64,000 bases of DNA from Persicaria tinctoria (GCA_037127255.1 JBANSL010000003.1:1614501-1678500); one strand, 5' to 3'; counted from the stretch's first letter, positions 45,243-58,515 are shown. Translations and numbers: made by a program. The notes: generated from the letters alone by a model not told the origin.

Positions 45243-45700
45243 TCTTTTTTTTTACCGTAGGCAAAAAGTAGGTCGTCTTTGACGCAGTAAAGATCAACCA
45301 TAATCACTCCGAAGGATGATGTTACAAAGTTCCCTATTGAAAGGAGAGTGTTCATATTACAAATACAACTAACTTTTCAGCACAATGATTAGATTCTCTA
45401 TAGCAGTGTAAAACTCTGTTGCTGCTGAAATTTCCTCTTAGAATATGAATCTTTTCAACTGTTTGCAGGATCTCCAATAGGGCGTTGTCAGGTTCTTCAA
45501 TTGCTTTGATTACACCTAGTGACCCAGACCACTGCCTTCAACTATGATGTTCTTTATACCCTTCTTAAGGGCTAATTGTAACCCCATACATATCGTAGAA
45601 GCTTCCGTTTGCATTATTGATCCAGACGGAATATGTGACTGAAAAATATCAATAAGATGTCCCTTCCAATCCCGAATGATACCCCGAACACCACAAACGC
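45243..45700 (-). pseudogene. LINE 3' end with RNase H fragment
   Basis: The plus strand starts with a T-run followed by ACCGTAGG, that is, a poly-A tail on the minus strand. The minus strand encodes CMGLQLALKKGIKNIIVEG and, after a frame break, VIKAIEEPDNALLEILQ and CYRESNHCAEKLV. These are RNase H motifs of a plant LINE. The same T-run/ACCGTAGG junction starts the larger LINE at 46533, so both belong to one family. Confidence 0.75.
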
Positions 45701-46532
45701 CAAAGTATAATTAAAATAAATAAGATTTTAAGTTATGGGCTTGTATGGGCATAAACCGTTTTATAACTTTAAAAAATCTCTTTATCTCTATTGAATTATT
45801 ATAATTTTTATAAAATCTATCTATCTCTATTGAATTATTATACTTTTTACTAATAAGTATTAAATTGTGAAAAAATATAATTAAAATAAATAAGATTTTA
45901 TATAGTTTTTAGCTCTTAAAATTACGTGAATAAAAGTCAAACATCGTTTATTTCCGACCGGATGGAGTATTATAAAATAGGAATATACCTCCATGAGAAG
46001 AGAGGGATGAGAAAAAATATTGACTTGAGCGTCGGAAGGTCTTCCGGTATATACAACTATACAAGCATCGTCCCGACTTTATTTGTTCTTGAATTTTAGG
46101 TTGTATCATCATTGAACCATTAATCCCATCAACAATGATTGTGAGCAGATTTGCGCTCACAAATGATATTTTATTTAGAATCCTTAATATCTTTAAGAGA
46201 TAATTGGAGGATTTAGACCCTTTTTCCATAATTTATTTAGTTAATAGACCCCATAATAAATCTTTTAAGTATATAGACCCTTTTGTTGGTGTTATTACTT
46301 GTTTACCTTTAATTGTTTTAGTTTAATAAAAAAAATTAATATACTTTAATCATAAAATTGAAAACTATTTTTAAAATTAAATAGTTAAAGATAATTATAT
46401 ATATATATTTGAAATTCTACATTATTATAATACGAGGATGCACTAATTTATAGCATAACATATATATTGATATTAGCTTTGTCTATAATATTTACCTATG
46501 CGATTAGAATAATCAATTATAATATTTTTATT

Positions 46533-49490
46533 TTTATTTTTTTTACCGTAGGAAAAATGTTGGATGTACTAACGACACCCATGATCATCTCGCAAGATGA
46601 TGTTCTGGAACTCACAACAACAAGCACTCAAAATAAAGTTACAATTGAACTGAGATTTAGCAATAAAATCAGCTGCACCATTTGCCTCCCTAAAGCAATG
46701 TTGAAAATTGATGCTATCAAAATCTCTTCTAAAAGAAAGGATCTCTTGGACAATTTGATTGACCTCCCATGGACTGTTGTTTGCATGATTGATGGCATCG
46801 ATGATAATCGCACAATCACTCTCAACTATCAATCTTCGGATCTCCATCTCCAATGTCAATCTTATACCTGTATATACAGCAAAAGCTTCTGCCAAAATGA
46901 CAGAACCCGTTGTAACATTACATTTATGTATCCGAATAACCTGACCATCATTATTCCTCACAACACAACCAACCTGTGATTGAATATTACTTTTTACCGA
47001 AGCATCAACATTGATCTTAACTACATCTTTTGGAGGACATTTCCACATCATTTTATCAGGAGGCCTAACACGTTTAGGTAATTTCGTTTTAATTTGACCT
47101 TTATTCCAACAAGAGATATTATCAATAGCTCGAGTTAACGCATAGATCATACCTGTATCAGACGTATTGCGAAAGATAATTCTATTTCTAAGCTCCCAAA
47201 TAGAATGCCATAGATGACATAAATCTGTAAAATCAAGATTAAGAGCCCTAGTATTTAGGATATTCTCTTGCACATCGATCACTTGTTAAGTTTGGCATAA
47301 TAAAATATTTTTTCAACTTAACACCCAGATTTTGAATAAGGGATTTTGTAATTTGACAACTAAACAATAAATGATTTGTATCTTCAATATCAGAATTACA
47401 AAGAGAACAAGTACTAGGAACTCTATTTATATATCTATTTAATCGGACAGTTGTGGGCAAGATATCCAAAAAAATTTTCCAAATAAAATTTTTAATATTC
47501 GGAGGGATATTAAGTTTCCAAATCCAATCTGCTGAAATTTTCGTCGTATTTCTAGTTTTATAAAGCGAGGAAGTGGATTTAACAGAAAATTTTCCGTTGT
47601 TATTGTAAATCCAAATTAGCTTGTCTGGAATATCAGTTACAAGAATATGGATATTAGTAATTGCTTGAACAATATGAGAAGGAAAGGTAGAATTTAACTT
47701 ATTAGTATCACAAGAGTTGGTATTTGTAAACAAATCGCATACTTTTAAATTAGGATCACGATCATTCCGAAACCTATGAAGATATTGCGCATCTACCCAA
47801 ATGTCAGACCATACATTTATAATTTTTCCATTACCAACTAACCAGAGCAATCCTTTAGAGAAAAGATCTCTAATATTAAGAAGCCTACCAAATTGCCAAG
47901 AAGTTTTGAATCTACCTCTTTCCATCAGAGATTCTGTCGAGAGATATTTATTCGTAATTACTCTAGACCAAATATTGTTTGGATCAGCCATGATTCTCCA
48001 CATTAGTTTGCTCAGCCGATTTAAAACCTAACCCACCATCCTTTTTAGGAGTGCACAGATGTTCCCAGCTAATTAGAGTATGATAATTATCAAATTGAAT
48101 TTTATTCCAAAAGAAATTTTTGTTAATCTGATCAATTTTTTGTAGAACTCCTTTTGGAAGAAGAAATGATTGCATTAAATAATTTGTTTTAGAATGTAAA
48201 TTTACCTGAATTAGTACCGATCTACCAGCTTGAGAGAGAGCGTTAGATTTCCACTTGGACAACTGTTTTTTAAGGCTATTAATCGCCTCATCAAACAAGA
48301 CATTACAAACCCTACCACTAATAAGTGGAATACCTAGGTATTTTTCCATAGACTTCGTAACTGGAATGTTTAGCTGTTGAGCAAGGGACTGGGCTTTGCT
48401 GAGAGGAATATTTTTAGAAACTTGTAAAGAACTTTTATTATAATTTATTGTTAATCCAGACATATTGGAGAAAACATTCAGAAGATTTCTAATCGTATGA
48501 AGACTTAAGTCATCCGCTCGTCCAAAAATTAAGGTGTCATCTGCAAAGGAAAGAAAAGGAATAGGATCACTATTATTTGTAAGTTTGATTCCAACCAAAG
48601 GGTCACATTTCAAAGATTCTTGTTGCAACATTCTCCCTAATAGCTCCATAACCAATAAAAAAAATATATGGTGCAAGAGGATCTCATTGTCTAATTCCCC
48701 TATGAGTATGAAATGTACGACCCGACAAATTATTAACTAAAACTGAGAAGCTAGTTTTAGTTAAACATGTCATAACCCAATCAATCCATCTAGAATCAAA
48801 ACCAAATTTATTTAGAACAATGCGAATAAAACTCCAACTTATTTTGTCATAAGCTTTCTCCATATCTAGCTTTAACGTCATCCACCCAGCTTTACCTTTT
48901 TTGTTATGAAAAGAGTGGAAAACCTCATGAGCTATAAGTATATTATCTTGAATATTTCGACCTTTTACAAAAGCTCCTTGAAAAGGATTAATAATATGTG
49001 GTAATATAGGCCTTACATGGTTAGCCAAAATTTTCGAAATAACCTTGTAAATAGTGTTGCACAGACTAATCGGACGATAATGGTTAATGTTACTAGGAGT
49101 ATCAATTTTAGGAATAAGTGCAATAAAAGTTGAATTTACTTCATTGAGCATTACACCAGAATGAAAGAAAGATTTAACAGCTTTGCAAATTAATTTACCT
49201 ACAATATCCCAATATTTTTTATAGAACTCTGGAGGAAAACCATCAGGACCTGGAGATTTATCATCTGTCATTGAAAAAAGGGTATCCTTAATTTCTTCAT
49301 CCGAAACATGTTGTGTCAAAATTCTGTTTTCAGATTCAGTAATGGTCTGATCAATTAAATTTAGGAAATATGGATTACTACTAATCGGTGTGTTATTTGA
49401 AATAAATCTTTCAGCCAATTCAGTCGTAATTTCATCTCTAATTTGATCCTCATCCTCAATCACTAAACCGTGTTTATTTGTAAAATATAT
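46533..49490 (-). mobile_element. 5'-truncated LINE (RT, zf-RVT, RNase H) with several inactivating changes
   Basis: Read on the minus strand from about 49490: the approach to the RT domain (KSPGPDGFPPEFYKKYW), RT blocks HYRPISLCNTIYKVISKILA, FQGAFVKGRNIQDNIL and LSFADDTLIFGR (catalytic F-A-D-D). These are followed by LNIPPNIKNFIWKIFLDILP of the zf-RVT region and an RNase H domain (VKINVDASVKSN, LIVESDCAIIIDAINH, HCFREANGAADFIAKS). The endonuclease part is missing. A TGA replaces the Gly codon of the RQGDP motif near 48687. A +1 shift lies in the adjacent run of eight T. Further frame changes occur near 48000 and 47280. The 3' poly-A appears as a T-run at 46533-46541. Confidence 0.92.
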
Positions 49491-49689
49491 TTATTGTGTA
49501 ATACATGAATAATTACACTAAATGACTCATTGTATTACAATATTAATATACTAATAAATTTAAATCCCTCATAATTTAATTTCTAAATCCGTCCAATCAC
49601 TTATTGCAGAGTTTGAGATTTTTATCAAACATTCCAAAGTCACAAAATATCAGCCTTTGAAAGTGTAAAGTGGGTCCAGTCTGATACTG
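49491..49689. other. short AT-rich spacer
   Basis: Between the 5'-truncated LINE and the foldback element. No feature is seen. Confidence 0.4.
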
Positions 49690-49697
49690 TATAGGGC

Positions 49698-50069
49698 TAG
49701 AGAAGATCCCCTACAACCCTATATGTGACACTATGTGTGACACAAAATTATTTGGGGTATAAATTCATGTTAAAAAAAATTTCAAAAATTGTTTTTAAGT
49801 TTTAAACAAATATATGTGTAGGTTTATATAAAAAATTTGATGAAAATCATGTTTGAATTTTTTAAAAAAATTATATTGTACAATATTTGATCTTTAATTT
49901 ATATAAAAAAACTAAACCATGATTTTTAACCAATTTTTTTACAAACATATATTAATAGTTGTTTAAAACTTAGAAATAATTTTTGGAATTTTTTTACATA
50001 AATCTATACCCTAAATAATTTTGTGTCACACATAGTGTCACATATAGGGTTTTAGGGGATCTTCTCTCA
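49698..50069. mobile_element. foldback MITE with about 115-bp arms and 8-bp direct repeats
   Basis: The left arm starts AGAGAAGATCCCCTA and continues CCCTATATGTGACACTATG, TGTGACACAAAATTATTT and AAGTTTTAAACAA. The right arm is its reverse complement with a few mismatches. 8-bp TATAGGGC flanks it at 49690-49697 and 50070-50077, a hAT-like length. It sits about 0.8 kb upstream of the GBSS promoter. Confidence 0.85.
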
Positions 50070-50077
50070 TATAGGGC

Positions 50078-50873
50078 ATATGGACCTCCCTGATACAGTA
50101 CAGAGATTCAACCATCTTTATTGTGCCACGTGTCGCAATGTAGCTGCCCCTCGTCTTCCCATTATTCCATCAAAATCACCTACGTTATTTGTTTCAATGT
50201 GTATTTGATTTGTTGGCTTCATCTCCAACTTTGATTAGGGTGTGTTTTGGTTTAGCATCTGAGCTTACTAAATCTATACTATTTTATTTACCATTTATCA
50301 AACAATAATCTATACTTCAAATTCTTACCTTATAAAAAAACTATAAAAACACTTTCTCATAAATAAGGTAATAAAAGACATATATATCTAACAAATAATC
50401 TTACAAGCAAGCAATGTTAGTATGTGGTATCTCATCACGATTGATAAGTAATTCTCGAATTAATTAAAACAACACTAAAATACATAATTAAAATAATATT
50501 GTATTTTTTTTTTGCCAAAAAATAACTTGTTGACATCAACAAACCTGTAAATATGGTGTTGATAGACTGTTTATAAGAAATACATATCGACTCTGAAAAC
50601 CGGTGTTCATCAACATCTGACGAAAAATTCATCGTGCATATAGTTTTCCTAAATTTAATGTTACACATTTACACTCCGTGCCGTGTGTGACAACGAACGC
50701 ATAAGAAGTGCAACGTGTAGTTGTCAATAGGTAAATTTGGACAATTGGACCATTTCCTTCTTATAAATTTATTCTGATAATACGTTACATTATTATTTAT
50801 CATCACAATAATGAAATTTAAACTCTGAATATCTCTGATTTATTTTCTTAGTGATTTTTCTTTTTCCCAGTCC
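50078..50873. other. GBSS upstream region
   Basis: About 800 bp of AT-rich DNA, probably the distal GBSS promoter. The frame at 50435-50668 on the minus strand has no recognised homology. No specific element could be assigned. Confidence 0.4.
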
Positions 50874-50880
50874 TTATAAA
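50874..50880 (+). promoter_or_regulatory. probable TATA box of GBSS I
   Basis: TTATAAA lies about 30 bp before the likely leader start, in a T/C-rich context. It is 330 bp from the ATG because a leader intron separates them. Confidence 0.55.
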
Positions 50881-50992
50881 CCCAAAATCCCATCCTCTGC
50901 TATTCCCATCCATTGCTCTCAACGGTTGCAGACTTGCAGTGAATCACTGAGCAAGACGATCCATCAGCCTCTGGAGGATCATTTTGTTCTTG

Positions 50993-51176
50993 GTAAACCA
51001 TATTTCATCTTCTCCTAATTTAGTTTTGAATCTTCCTTTTTTTTTATAGCACATGGAATTAGTTTGTGCTTCAGTTAGTTAAGATCTTAATTGACTTTAA
51101 TGTAGTACATTGAGAAATTTTCATTCATATGCATAGTTACAAATCACTGACATTTTCTACTACCTGTTGGGATTAG
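50993..51176 (+). other. GBSS leader intron (5' UTR)
   Basis: The leader ends TTGTTCTTG followed by GTAAACC, and the acceptor GGGATTAG precedes the second leader exon at 51177, 26 bp before the ATG. An intron at this position is known in plant waxy genes, and splice changes there alter expression in rice. Confidence 0.7.
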
Positions 51177-51202
51177 GATTCGAGGGCAAGGTTCGATAAT
51201 CG

Positions 51203-54200
51203 ATGGCCAGCGTAACTGCATCATCCCATTTTATATCAAGAACCAGCCATGGTGGTTCGATTCCTGAGAGCAAAGCAAGCATGAATCAGATTGGTCTCAA
51301 CAAGGGTTACAGTGGCCTAAGCCCAATCAACCAAACTCACAGCTTCCAGCTGAAATCAAACACTAAAAAAGCACTTGTTAAGAAGGTCGGAAGCAAGGCC
51401 CCTAAAGCTCAGAAAGATAGGCCGGTATGCCCTACCGTATGCGGAATGGGTATGGGTGTGGTCTTCGTCTCAGCCGAGGTTGCTCCCTGGAGCAAAACCG
51501 GCGGTCTTGGTGACGTGCTCGGTGGTTTGCCACCTGCACTGGCTGTAAGTTTGTAGCTCCAGACTCACTTTCATGTGGTTAGAAGTTAGCTTATGATTTC
51601 AGTAAATGTAATCATGATACCGGTGTTTCAGGCGATGGGGCATAGGGTCATGACGGTTGCTCCTCGTTATGATCAGTACAAAGATGGATGGGACACCAAT
51701 GTACTAGTTCAGGTAATTGTCTATGCTACATGTTCCGGTTGTACTGACTCAAGAACGGACTATTTTCACCCATAACCCGCCCCATTTTTGTTTTGTTTCA
51801 GATACAAGTTGGGGAGAGAGTTGAGACGGTTCGCTTCTTCCACTGCTACAAAAGAGGAGTTGATCGGGTTTTCGTGGATCACCCTATATTCCTTGAGAAG
51901 GTTATACATTTAAAGCTGCAGATTTTGTGGGCATTTGGAACTGTAATCTGCATATGAATCACTAGTCAATCTAATTAGGTACTATATGTATTTTTCAGGT
52001 GTGGGGTAAAACTGGATCAAAGATTTATGGGCCTGATACAGGAACTGATTATGATGACAATCAACTTAGATACAGCCTGTTATGCATGGTAATGTTGATA
52101 ATTCAATGGACTCTTTTAGTTATTGTATATGAATATGAAGCTTCTGATAACATTCAGTAAAATACCTGGTAGGTTTGATGCTCTCATCGATATGCGCCTC
52201 TGTGTCGAACCCCTTGTTCTTTGTTTTCAAATGTGCTTTGAGTGATGTCCTAGTTGAGAATACAGTTTCCTTCAATGTTAACCTGCAATTTCATACCAAA
52301 GAAAGAGATCAAAACATGTCTGTTTTCCATGGTTGCTGATAGCTAGCGCGGGTTTGCTCTTCCTTTCACACTCATTTCCCTTGTGTTTCTTCAGGCTGCT
52401 CTAGAGGCTCCAAGGATTCTAAACCTGAACAACAATAAGAACCATTCCGGCCCCTACGGTAATGAGCCTCACCACTTTGGATTTGGTTGTATGTTGTAAA
52501 AGGTTTAAAAATTTTGAGATATATAAAACTTCGGCACATACAAATGCAGGAGAGGACGTTGTCTTTGTTGCAAATGACTGGCACACTGCTCTTATTCCAT
52601 GCTATCTGAAATCTGTGTACCAATCTCAGGGTATCTACAGAAATGCCAAGGTGAGTTTTCCTTCAACTTAGCTCAGACTATGCCTTTGCACTATAAAGAA
52701 CACGGAGTTGAAGTACATGACTGTTGATTTTTGTACTAATCTCATGGTAGGTTGCTTTGTGCATTCACAACATTGCATACCAAGGAAGATTTTCCTTCTC
52801 AGACTTCTCACAGCTCAATTTGCCTTCTGAGATGAAGGGCTCATTCGACTTCATGGATGGGTAGGATTTGTCGAGGGGCAGAAATTGGTGTCTACCATTC
52901 ATTCAACTTCTGTTCCCTCTGATTTCATGGCTAATTTCACCCTGCAGGCATGTCACACCGGTCAAGGGAAGGAAAATCAACTGGATGAAGGCCGGTATCT
53001 TGGAATCAGACCGGGTTGTGACTGTTAGCCCATACTACGCAAAGGAACTCATCTCTGATGAATCAAAAGGTGTAGAATTGGATCACATCCTTCGCTTAAC
53101 TGGTATTACTGGCATAGTAAATGGCATGGATGTTCAGGAGTGGAACCCTGCTGCTGACAAATACATTGATGTCCACTATGATCACACAACGGTGCGTGAT
53201 ATCTGACTGTTGGATGAATCTTTCTTTTACCTGGGAAGGACAAGGATATTCTCTCATCTGCCATTCCTTTTCAGGTGCAAGAGGCCAAGGCGCTCTTGAA
53301 GGAAGCCCTTCAGGCAGAGATTGGCTTACCGGTTGATAGAAACATTCCATTGATAGGGTTCATTGGCAGGCTGGAGGAGCAAAAGGGCTCAGACATACTA
53401 GCAGCAGCCATTCCACATTTCATCAGAGACAATGTTCAGATAGTTGTCCTTGTAAGTGTAGCACCAATATCACTCCTGATTATGATTGCAGTGAGGTTTT
53501 AAATAAAATCTGCTTATAACTCTTCGGTGAATTGCTATTGTACTACACATAGGGTACTGGAAAGAAATACATGGAAAGGCAGCTTGAAGAGCTTGAAGTA
53601 AAATACCCAGGCAAGGCAATAGGAATTACGAAGTTCAACGTACCTTTGGCTCACATGATCACAGCTGGTGCTGATTTTATGCTGGTTCCAAGTAGATTTG
53701 AGCCATGTGGCCTCATTCAGTTGCATGCCATGCGATATGGAACTGTAATGGCCTATTCCTCATCAGTTTGATAGGACCAGACCAACTCTTTCAATCTTGC
53801 TGACTTGTTTGATTACACTTGGTTCTCTGGCAGGTTCCCATTGTTTCATGCACTGGTGGACTTGTAGACACTGTGAAGGAAGGTTATACTGGATTCCAAA
53901 TTGGAAGCTTCAGTGTTGATGTGAGTATCATCCTTAATTTCTGTAACATTTCTTTCCCTTTCGCAAACACGCTAATGGCAATGCCGGTCCTTTTCAGTGC
54001 AAGACTATTGACCCAGCTGATATAACTGCTTTGGCAACTACTGTGAAGAGAGCAATTGTGAGCTATGGTACCCCTGCTTTGACAAAGATGATCCAAAACT
54101 GCATGGCTCAGGATCTCTCTTGGAAGGTCTGCACTTTACCATTTGAAACAATGCATCTCATAGAAGATAATTTACTAATTGGGCCGTGATGGTTGTGCTG

Positions 54201-54321
54201 TTTGCAGGGACCTGCCAAGCTCTGGGAAAAGATGCTTTCGAGCATGGAGGTCATTGGAGAGCTCGGCGTTGAAGCAGAAGAAGTTGCACCACTCGCCAAG
54301 GAAAATGTTCCAACTCCCTAA
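51203..54321 (+). CDS. GBSS1: granule-bound starch synthase I, plastid amyloplast enzyme for amylose
   Basis: Thirteen coding exons: 51203-51544, 51632-51712, 51802-51900, 51999-52088, 52395-52458, 52550-52650, 52751-52860, 52948-53191, 53275-53451, 53553-53744, 53834-53920, 53998-54126 and 54208-54321. The total is 609 residues, the normal size. A Ser/Lys-rich transit peptide of about 75-80 residues precedes the mature start [20 protein letters not shown], with the ADP-glucose-binding K-T-G-G-L at residues 98-102. Other landmarks are [43 protein letters not shown] and [12 protein letters not shown], the second glucosyl-transfer loop (often STGGL). The enzyme transfers glucose from ADP-glucose to amylose inside starch granules. 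No stop or frameshift is seen, so the gene looks functional. The order and phases of introns match plant waxy genes. Confidence 0.97.
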
Positions 54322-56138
54322 GATGTTTGTGTTCTTGTGATTCTAGGAAAGTAAGCTAACGTATTACTGGCTATTTGATCAGTTGCCTGAGGGGGGGATT
54401 TATTCAAGTAATTGCCTCCATGATGTTTGTTTTGCACGAGGATGCATTCTTCAAGCATCTACAATCATCACGTTTTTCTGCTACTTTGTGGGAAGATCTT
54501 GTAAGGTTGAGAGCAATAATGTAGCTCTTCATGGTGCATCTTTATGCCTAAGCATCTGCGAAGAAAATAAACCTGTTAGTTTTTTGTCTATTCTGTAATA
54601 AACATTGCATTGGTTATCCAAAGCAATATGAGAGCATAGTTTTATCTGAATAATGTGTTCTTAAGTTCTCAGTATGCATATTTTTGGAGATGTGTGATAA
54701 CACAACTTGAAATCCAATTGAACTGATACACTGATTGACTGAACTCTCAAGCAACAATGTTTTTGCTGCATAGATCCATTTTGTAAGGTTTGGTTCCCAT
54801 GGCACTCAAGCTGCTATTGATGGATTCAAGCATTGATCATTTGGAGGTTCACACGAGGGCAGACTCAAACTGGAGATATCTTGCCTAAAGAGAGAGCTCT
54901 GCAGCACTGATACAGCTTAGACAACTCACCTGTTTAATGGATTCCATTTGCTGCAGTAAAGAAAAATATGATAAAAACGACAATATTCTTGTATAGTGTT
55001 GAAGCACTAACCATAAGAAAAATCTAAAGCATGCTGGCTGCTGGAAGAATCAACATAAAGCAAGATGCCTGTATTGCTTTAGAAAAAAGGAGTGTGAGAA
55101 AGAAGAAACCCGTTGATTTAGATGCGGATCCTCTCGTCCAAACAGAACAGCATTTGGCGTTCCACCAAGACAATCCGAGGAGCGGACTAATTGAATTGAG
55201 TGAGTGTACCAGCAAACAGTCTCAATAGAAATCTTACTGAGCCATCTCTCTTGAAAGCTTGACTATTAAGCAGAGGTTCGACATAATAGGGATATGGTAA
55301 TGAAGCCTAACAGTTTGAGTTGAACATGCACATGGTATGTGTACCAAAAAGAAAAAAAATCATGTTTAATGTGTTTTTCATGAACGCGATGTACGCACCA
55401 CATACACACATAGTGGGTATTCGTATGGTTGCAATTGAAGTAAAATAGAGTGCAAATAAAGGGCATGCTAACAAAATACTGTCATTTTCAACCAAACAAT
55501 CAGTTTGATCACCCTAGTTCCTCCCTTAACCAACCATATTATCTTCTGAATTAATTGTTAACATCAAATTTTTGGGCTATCAGCATGAATTAATCACCTG
55601 TCTACCCTTGAAATATGGCATTAAATTATTCGCCTACCAGCCAATTTAAACTCCTATAATAAAGCATCAGCTGGTGAAATGAGGGGCAGGAAACAGTTCC
55701 AATTCCAAATCATTGAATGTAGATATAGTAATCTATATTACAGTAATTAATAATGGCAGTATAAAAGACGTACCAACAGAGAATACCCTTGCAGTGGGCA
55801 TCAATTACTCATCTGCTTCATCTTCCCCATGCCATATCTCTAGCTCCTCTTACAGAACAGAGCAAATCAGAGCTCAGTTTCTCCTTCCATGGATTCTGTC
55901 TTCAAGATTGGATAATAGCTGGTGAAAGTAAAGATCTGAATTCTGAATTCTATCCAACTCCCATCATCAGAAGCTGCAGACAACCAAGAACAGCTAAAAA
56001 GCTGCATAGTGAAAGCTGAATTTCACCCTCCATAGCTTTTCGTACCGGCTCCACTTGCTCTGATTTCTCTCCATAAATCTACCTTTACCAGATTGTAACC
56101 TTTTGATAATCCACTCAGAACTCCCACTTTCCGAAGCC
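54322..56138. other. GBSS 3' flank and upstream region of the GH17 gene
   Basis: The GBSS 3' UTR probably ends near 54590 (AATAAA at about 54566). The remaining 1.5 kb contains no recognised protein. Frames at 55031-55228 and 55789-56019 have no family motif. The last few hundred bases are the GH17 promoter and leader. Confidence 0.45.
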
Positions 56139-57530
56139 ATGGATTTCAGCTCAAGATCCTTCATCTTTATTTCAGGTAATTAGCCATTTCAGGACAATTT
56201 GAAGTGTTGTTGTATCTTCTTCTATTCATGTTTTCTCACTATTTCAGTTTCTGGCTGGTGTTGTTCGGATTGTGACAGTACTAGTTGTTCTAATCCCATT
56301 CCCATCCATGGCGATCTCCTTGGGTATCAACTACGGCCAAATCGCTGACAACCTACCGCCGCCGGAGACGGTGGTGCCGCTAGTCAAATCCATCGGCGCC
56401 ACCAGACTCAAGCTCTACGACGCTGACGCCGTCGTACTCCAAGCCTTCGCTGGCACCGACGTGGAATTCGTGGTGTGCATTGCAAATGAGTTCCTCTCCA
56501 AAATGAGAGATCCCAAACAAGCTCAAGATTGGATCAAACGCAACGTCCAATCCTACATCCCCGCCACGAAGATCACCACCATCGCCGTCGGCAACGAGAT
56601 CCTCTCCTTCAACGACACCGTTCAGACACAAAACCTCCTCCCTGCTATGCAGAGCGTCCACGCCGCGCTCGTAACGCTAGGGCTCGACAAGCAGGTCACC
56701 GTCACCACCACACACTCCCTCTCCATCCTGGAAACCTCCTATCCTCCCTCCGCCGGCGCGTTTCGCCAGGATCTCACGGATTGCCTCTCCCAGATCTTGA
56801 ACTTCCATATGAAAACCGGTTCACCGTTTCTGATCAATGCTTATCCGTTCTTCGCATACAAGGCGGATCCGAAGCAAATTCCTCTGGATTTCGTCCTCTT
56901 CCAACCGAATCAAGGGATCGTAGATCCATCCACCAATCTCCACTACGACAACATGCTATTCTCACAGATCGACGCCGTATACTCGGCGCTTGCCTCGCTA
57001 GGGTTTCAAAAAGTGCCGGTTCATATATCAGAGACGGGGTGGCCATCTAAGGGGGACGAGGATGAGATCGGAGCTTCGCCGGACAATGCCAGGAAGTACA
57101 ACGGGAATCTGATCAAATTAATGGCGGCAAACACGGGGACGCCGATGAGGCCGAACACCGATCTGAACATCTTCATCTTCGCGATGTTCAATGAGAACAT
57201 GAAGCCGGGGCCGACATCGGAGAGGAACTACGGGCTGTTCAAGCCTGACGGGACGGCGGCGTACTCGCTCGGGATCGGCGGAGTGCAGGCGCTTGGGAAC
57301 TCGAGTAGCGGCCAATTGGTGCCGGACTCAGATAGCCCATCGACGGGGTATTTGTCGATCTCTGCTTCCACGGTGAGTGCTCCGCCGAAATTCAGATCAA
57401 TTAACCATTACCGATCTCGATCGAATGCAAATGAAACTTAACCGGAGTGGTTTTTGAATTGCAGGCGAGACATCCATGGATTGCGCTGCTGTTGATTATC
57501 TCGGCGGGGCTGACTATGTTGTCAGCTTAG
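56139..57530 (+). CDS. glucan endo-1,3-beta-glucosidase (GH17), probably GPI-anchored
   Basis: The main exon is about 56248-57372 and the last exon 57465-57530 (GT-AG), ending in a stop. A hydrophobic signal (VTVLVVLIPFPSMA) precedes SLGINYGQIADNLP. The acid/base Glu is in AVGNEI (codon 56596-56598) and the nucleophile in ISETGWPS (codon 57031-57033). Both catalytic residues are present. A Ser-rich linker and a hydrophobic tail (ALLLIISAGLTMLSA) from the last exon predict a GPI anchor. No X8 domain is seen. Such enzymes cut beta-1,3-glucan (callose) at the wall or plasmodesmata. The 5' end is unresolved. The nearest ATG (56139) has a good intron after it (56176-56247), but the join is out of frame by one base. 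An ATG at 56320 would lose the signal. Confidence 0.85.
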
Positions 57531-58515
57531 ATTTGTGATTCATGATCTGCAAAGAAGGCCATGCGAGGAATTTCGATCGCTTGCTACATGATCGTCTGAT
57601 CGATCGAATAGATTAATTGGTTTTGGGGGTTTACAGATTAGGGTTAATGTTGATTAAATTGGTTTTTGCTCCTTGTTACTATCATCATATATACTACTCC
57701 ATATGTAATAAGTGCAACTTTATGATATGCATCATTTCATTTAAAAGACATTTGTTGCATTAATCTTACAATTAGTTGGATGGTTTCATCAATGAGTTCC
57801 AAAATATGGTGCATTTGGATCATTATATATTAGTCTGATCGAAAATATTTTGATGTTTTATGAGGTGAAATATGATCAATAATATTTAATGTTTTTAAAG
57901 TAATACTTACATTTTTTTTTGTATTAATATCAATATAATTGTACTTTTTTTGTTTAATCAATTATATTTGTGCATAAAAAATGTGACGAGGGGTAAAAAT
58001 TATTTGATGGGTTATTTAAATATGGAAGTGACATTTCTTAATTTTTGTGAATGTATCTAAAATATCAAATATTTTCGATCGGATTTAGTAAATTATAATG
58101 CATTATTAAAAAATGATACACATTATATAAAATACAATATTGATTTTTTAATTAAAATTTGTATATATTTTTCCTTATTACCAAGTATAAATTTTTAAAA
58201 AATTAACTAAAAATTTGATATTTTTTAGCTTCTAAAAAAACGTCTTCCACAAATTATGAAATATAGGGAGTGTATTATTAATCCAAACGTATCCATTGAG
58301 TATATAGACTACAATGCAAAGCCTTGAGTGGTGGTCTAACATATATGAATATGATCCTATCCAAATCTTTACTTTATAAAAATAAATTATTAAAAGAGTA
58401 AATTAAGAATGATAACATTTGACTCTTGTTTTAAATACATTTTACAACTCATTATGCTTTAAATGGGTCATCAACCTAATAAATGATCTTGATTTTCAGA
58501 GTATGAAGACTCTGT

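Noticed and set aside
55031..55228. 65-codon frame between GBSS and GH17
   Set aside because: No homology recognised and no promoter or splice support.
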